NCBI GenBank assembly: GCA_003552765.1 | Contig: PUOI01000100.1 | Location: 1 to 8,081, forward strand | Direction of reading: 5' to 3' | Source of the DNA: Candidatus Hydrogenedentota bacterium | GTDB lineage: Bacteria > Hydrogenedentota > Hydrogenedentia > Hydrogenedentales > SLHB01 | DNA: 8,081 nt | Shown: in pieces, positions 6,277 to 8,081 of the stretch | How the letters are laid out: every line of letters begins with the position of its first letter | Position numbering within the stretch: the first letter of the stretch is position 1 | Translations under genes and position numbers: made by a program | Notes under the pieces: model-generated | What the model saw: only the letters and a program-made list of their open reading frames with translations | The model's database searches: none | What the model was told of the DNA's origin: nothing

Positions 6277-7245
6277 CTACGGGGTCTCCTCCGCCTCCCG
6301 GTCAAGAATTTCGGCGATCACATAGGGCGGATGTTTGCGGACTTCGAGGTATATGCGTCCCACGTACTCGCCAAGAATGCCCAAGGCGAACAATTGGAGG
6401 CTGCCCACCCCTGTTAGCAGGGCAAGATAGAAGACCTGTTCCCCGGCCATCCAGCCGCCTTGCGCCCATAGTATCACCGCAACGGCGAGGAGTCCCAGGC
6501 TAACGCCTCCAGCGATCGCCGCGGCGATGAGGGAGAGATAGAGCGGCTTGGCGCTAAAGCCGGTGATGAATAGGACGAGGTGTTTGAAGCGAGCCCGGAT
6601 GTCGAACTTGTTCCGGCCATGCACACGGCGCCGGGCCGTGACCGGCAGGCACGCGTGCCGTCCGAACGCGAGCCAGGCGAACAACCCCTTGAGATAACCG
6701 GTCAATTCGTTGTAGTGACTCACCGTTTGAACCAGGCTCGCGCGCAGCGCCACGAAACCGCTATTCGAGTCGGGCAATTGGAAGCCGGTTAGCTGATGCG
6801 TGATTCGGCGGGCCAGCCGCGCCAACACCCGCATGCGCCATGAACGTCCCTCGCGCGGCCGCATTCCGAACACGATGTCGTAGCCTTCCCGCAACTTGTC
6901 CAGCGCGGGTGGAATGTTCTCGGGCGGAACCTCCAGGTCGGCGTCCATCAAAATGACCTCTTTCCCCTTGGCGTGGCGCAAGCCGGCGGTCAACGCCATC
7001 TGCTGACCGAAATTGCGGATGAACCGGATGGCGCACATCCGTTCGTCTTCTTCACAAAACCTGCGAATCACGGACCAGGATCCGTCGGTGCTGCCATCGT
7101 CAACGAAGATAATCTCAAACGGCGTTTCCTGCCGTTCCAGGACGGGCAGGAGTTCCTCGCGCAAAGGGGAAAGACATTGTTCCTCGTTATAGACGGGAAT
7201 CACCACGGAGAGCGCCGGCGTCTGTGTCTGGGATCCTTGTTCCAT
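6277..7245 (-). CDS. GT2 family glycosyltransferase, polyprenyl-phosphate sugar transferase type (DPM1/GtrB/ArnC-like)
   Basis: 322 residues from ATG 7245-7243 to TAG 6279-6277. The N-terminus is a GT-A fold domain: LSVVIPVYNEE (12-22), IIFVDDGSTDGS (45-56), and the metal-binding MDADLEVPPE (100-109) with D101 and D103. NSGF (161-164) and RRRVHGRNKF (205-214) fit the usual conserved blocks of this subfamily. The C-terminus holds two membrane helices (about 233-261 and 270-294) followed by GEYVGRIYLE, as in GtrB/ArnC-like enzymes that move a sugar from a nucleotide donor to undecaprenyl phosphate at the inner membrane. The usual LQ[H/D]PPE is LEVPPE here. The product is probably used in envelope glycan decoration, but the sugar is unknown. 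There is no Shine-Dalgarno sequence upstream. The 126-residue gene follows on the same strand. Confidence 0.92.
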   Translation of the reverse strand: MEQGSQTQTPALSVVIPVYNEEQCLSPLREELLPVLERQETPFEIIFVDDGSTDGSWSVIRRFCEEDERMCAIRFIRNFGQQMALTAGLRHAKGKEVILMDADLEVPPENIPPALDKLREGYDIVFGMRPREGRSWRMRVLARLARRITHQLTGFQLPDSNSGFVALRASLVQTVSHYNELTGYLKGLFAWLAFGRHACLPVTARRRVHGRNKFDIRARFKHLVLFITGFSAKPLYLSLIAAAIAGGVSLGLLAVAVILWAQGGWMAGEQVFYLALLTGVGSLQLFALGILGEYVGRIYLEVRKHPPYVIAEILDREAEETP

Positions 7246-7252
7246 GCGCGAG

Positions 7253-7261
7253 AGTATAGCA
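7253..7261 (-). promoter_or_regulatory. Extended -10 promoter element for the GT2 gene
   Basis: On the minus strand the sequence TGCTATACT (7261 to 7253) matches the extended -10 form TGnTATAnT. It ends 7 nt before the ATG at 7245, so transcription would begin at or next to the start codon. No -35 match is visible at 16-17 bp spacing, which extended -10 promoters can tolerate. Confidence 0.5.
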
Positions 7262-7321
7262 TAGCGCGGCGTCTTTACCCGAAGAACGGCTGATAATGTG
7301 CGTCCTGCATGGGGTTTTGTG

Positions 7322-7437
7322 TATACTAGCCCGTGAGTGCTCTAGAGAGCGCTTGTTCCCTGACTCCCAATTCCCTAGTTCCGGATTCCGTTCCGGATAG
7401 CATCAACATATCCCCGAGCGAAAGAGGCTGCATTGTC
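7322..7437 (+). promoter_or_regulatory. Possible promoter and leader for the E1 gene, with short symmetric repeats
   Basis: TATACT (7322-7327) is a good -10 hexamer, but no -35 is evident at 16-18 bp and the TG is one base out of place for an extended -10. An inverted repeat GCTCT-AG-AGAGC lies at 7339-7350, and two copies of TTCCGGAT, each containing the palindrome TCCGGA, lie at 7379-7386 and 7391-7398. These could be operator half-sites or leader structure. The presumed leader would be about 100 nt. The two -10 boxes (this one and 7253-7258 on the minus strand) make this a divergent promoter region. Confidence 0.3.
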
Positions 7438-8081
7438 ATGGTGAAGAGCTTATTGATTGACCCGGCGGAGGTGCGCAAGGGCAGCATCCTGCAACTGGGC
7501 GAAATACCCGTTAACACCTACTCCAAGACCCTGCGTGAAGAGCTTGATTCCAACCCGGATGTCACCCACGAGAGCTGTCTGCGCATCTACCGCGACATGC
7601 TCCTCATTCGCGAGTTCGAGACCATGCTCGACCAGATTAAGAAGCAGGGCGATTACGACGGGATCGCGTACAAGCATGCCGGCCCGGCCCACCTCTCCAT
7701 CGGCCAGGAGGGCGCGGCCGTTGGCGAATGCTTCTATCTCACGGAAAAGGACCACATCTACGGGAGTCACCGCAGCCACGGCGAGGTGATCGCCAAGGGG
7801 CTCACCGCCATCAATTGCCTGAGTCCGGCTGTCTTGCGGACCATCATGGAAACCTACTTTGACGGTTCGATCCTTCGCGTGATCGAGAAGAACGCGCCGA
7901 GCCCCAAACAGCTCCAGATTTCCACCAACGGAAAGGCCTTGTTCAGCAGTGATGAGGAGGACGAGGCGGCCATCGACTACCTGCTGTACGGGCTGCTCTC
8001 CGAAATCTTCGGCCGGGAAACGGGATTCAACAAGGGCATGGGCGGCTCCATGCACACGTTCTTCATGCCCTTTGGCATCTA
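7438..8081 (+). CDS. Thiamine-diphosphate-dependent 2-oxoacid dehydrogenase E1, alpha-type N-terminal part (3' end outside window)
   Basis: The frame is open from ATG 7438 to the right edge: 214 codons plus two bases. The ribosome site is probably AAGAGG (7422-7427), 10 nt upstream. Family blocks are in order: [14 protein letters not shown] (51-64), [15 protein letters not shown] (82-96), [11 protein letters not shown] (111-121) and NKGMGGSMH (198-206). The last two blocks flank the thiamine-diphosphate-binding region of pyruvate, acetoin and branched-chain E1 alpha subunits. The E1 decarboxylates a 2-oxoacid and passes the acyl group to lipoyl-E2. Between the HRSHG and GGSMH blocks there is extra sequence (about 122-185) that ordinary E1 alpha chains lack. 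It includes an acidic run around [13 protein letters not shown]. The N-terminus (1-45) is also extended. The specific substrate cannot be judged from this part, and a fused alpha-beta form is possible beyond the edge. Confidence 0.9.
   Translation, partial: MVKSLLIDPAEVRKGSILQLGEIPVNTYSKTLREELDSNPDVTHESCLRIYRDMLLIREFETMLDQIKKQGDYDGIAYKHAGPAHLSIGQEGAAVGECFYLTEKDHIYGSHRSHGEVIAKGLTAINCLSPAVLRTIMETYFDGSILRVIEKNAPSPKQLQISTNGKALFSSDEEDEAAIDYLLYGLLSEIFGRETGFNKGMGGSMHTFFMPFGI

Noticed and set aside
6195..6305. Longer start (6305) for the 126-residue minus-strand gene
   Set aside because: The extra 37 residues are Arg/Ser-rich low-complexity sequence overlapping the GT2 coding end. ATG 6194 has a well-placed GGGAG.
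7450..8055. Long minus-strand open frame of 201 codons opposite the E1 gene
   Set aside because: It is the antisense shadow of a clearly recognisable E1 dehydrogenase frame in GC-rich DNA and resembles no known protein.

Overview
The window comes from a bacterium with fairly GC-rich DNA. A secreted GH141-like beta-helix protein, a repeat-rich TPR protein and a divergent E1 dehydrogenase together suggest the PVC/Hydrogenedentota neighbourhood. This is an inference from protein style, not a marker-gene assignment. No tRNA, rRNA, CRISPR array, transposase or phage gene is visible.

Layout. Positions 1-663 (+) are the 3' end of a TPR-repeat gene whose 105-bp tandem array runs off the left edge. 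Positions 734-2863 (+) encode an exported right-handed beta-helix protein, probably a carbohydrate-active enzyme of the GH141 type, closed by a clear 12-bp stem terminator. Next is a 330-bp gene-free stretch rich in short perfect hairpins, two of them mutually exclusive. It leads into an ABC-F translation factor (3194-5095, +). Downstream are two very small paralogous genes in tandem (5266-5403 and 5506-5688, +), each with an excellent Shine-Dalgarno sequence. They encode 45- and 60-residue peptides sharing a nearly invariant C-terminal half. I do not recognise this family, and it is the best candidate here for something undescribed. A strong 41-nt hairpin (5708-5748) separates them from a convergent minus-strand pair: a polyprenyl-phosphate-type GT2 glycosyltransferase with two membrane helices (6277-7245) and, 82 bp downstream of it, an unrecognised 126-residue Ala/Gly-rich hydrophobic protein (5814-6194). 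A 192-bp divergent intergenic region then leads to the start of a thiamine-diphosphate E1 dehydrogenase alpha-type gene (7438 to the right edge, +), which carries an unusual insertion.

How the genes work together. The window looks like several short transcription units rather than one pathway. The GT2 and the 126-residue protein probably form an operon. The GT2 has an extended -10 box only 7 nt before its ATG and no Shine-Dalgarno sequence, so a leaderless transcript is possible. The ABC-F leader and the region before the second small gene both contain alternative base-pairing that could act as regulatory switches. These RNA claims rest on inspection by eye, without folding energies or comparative data.
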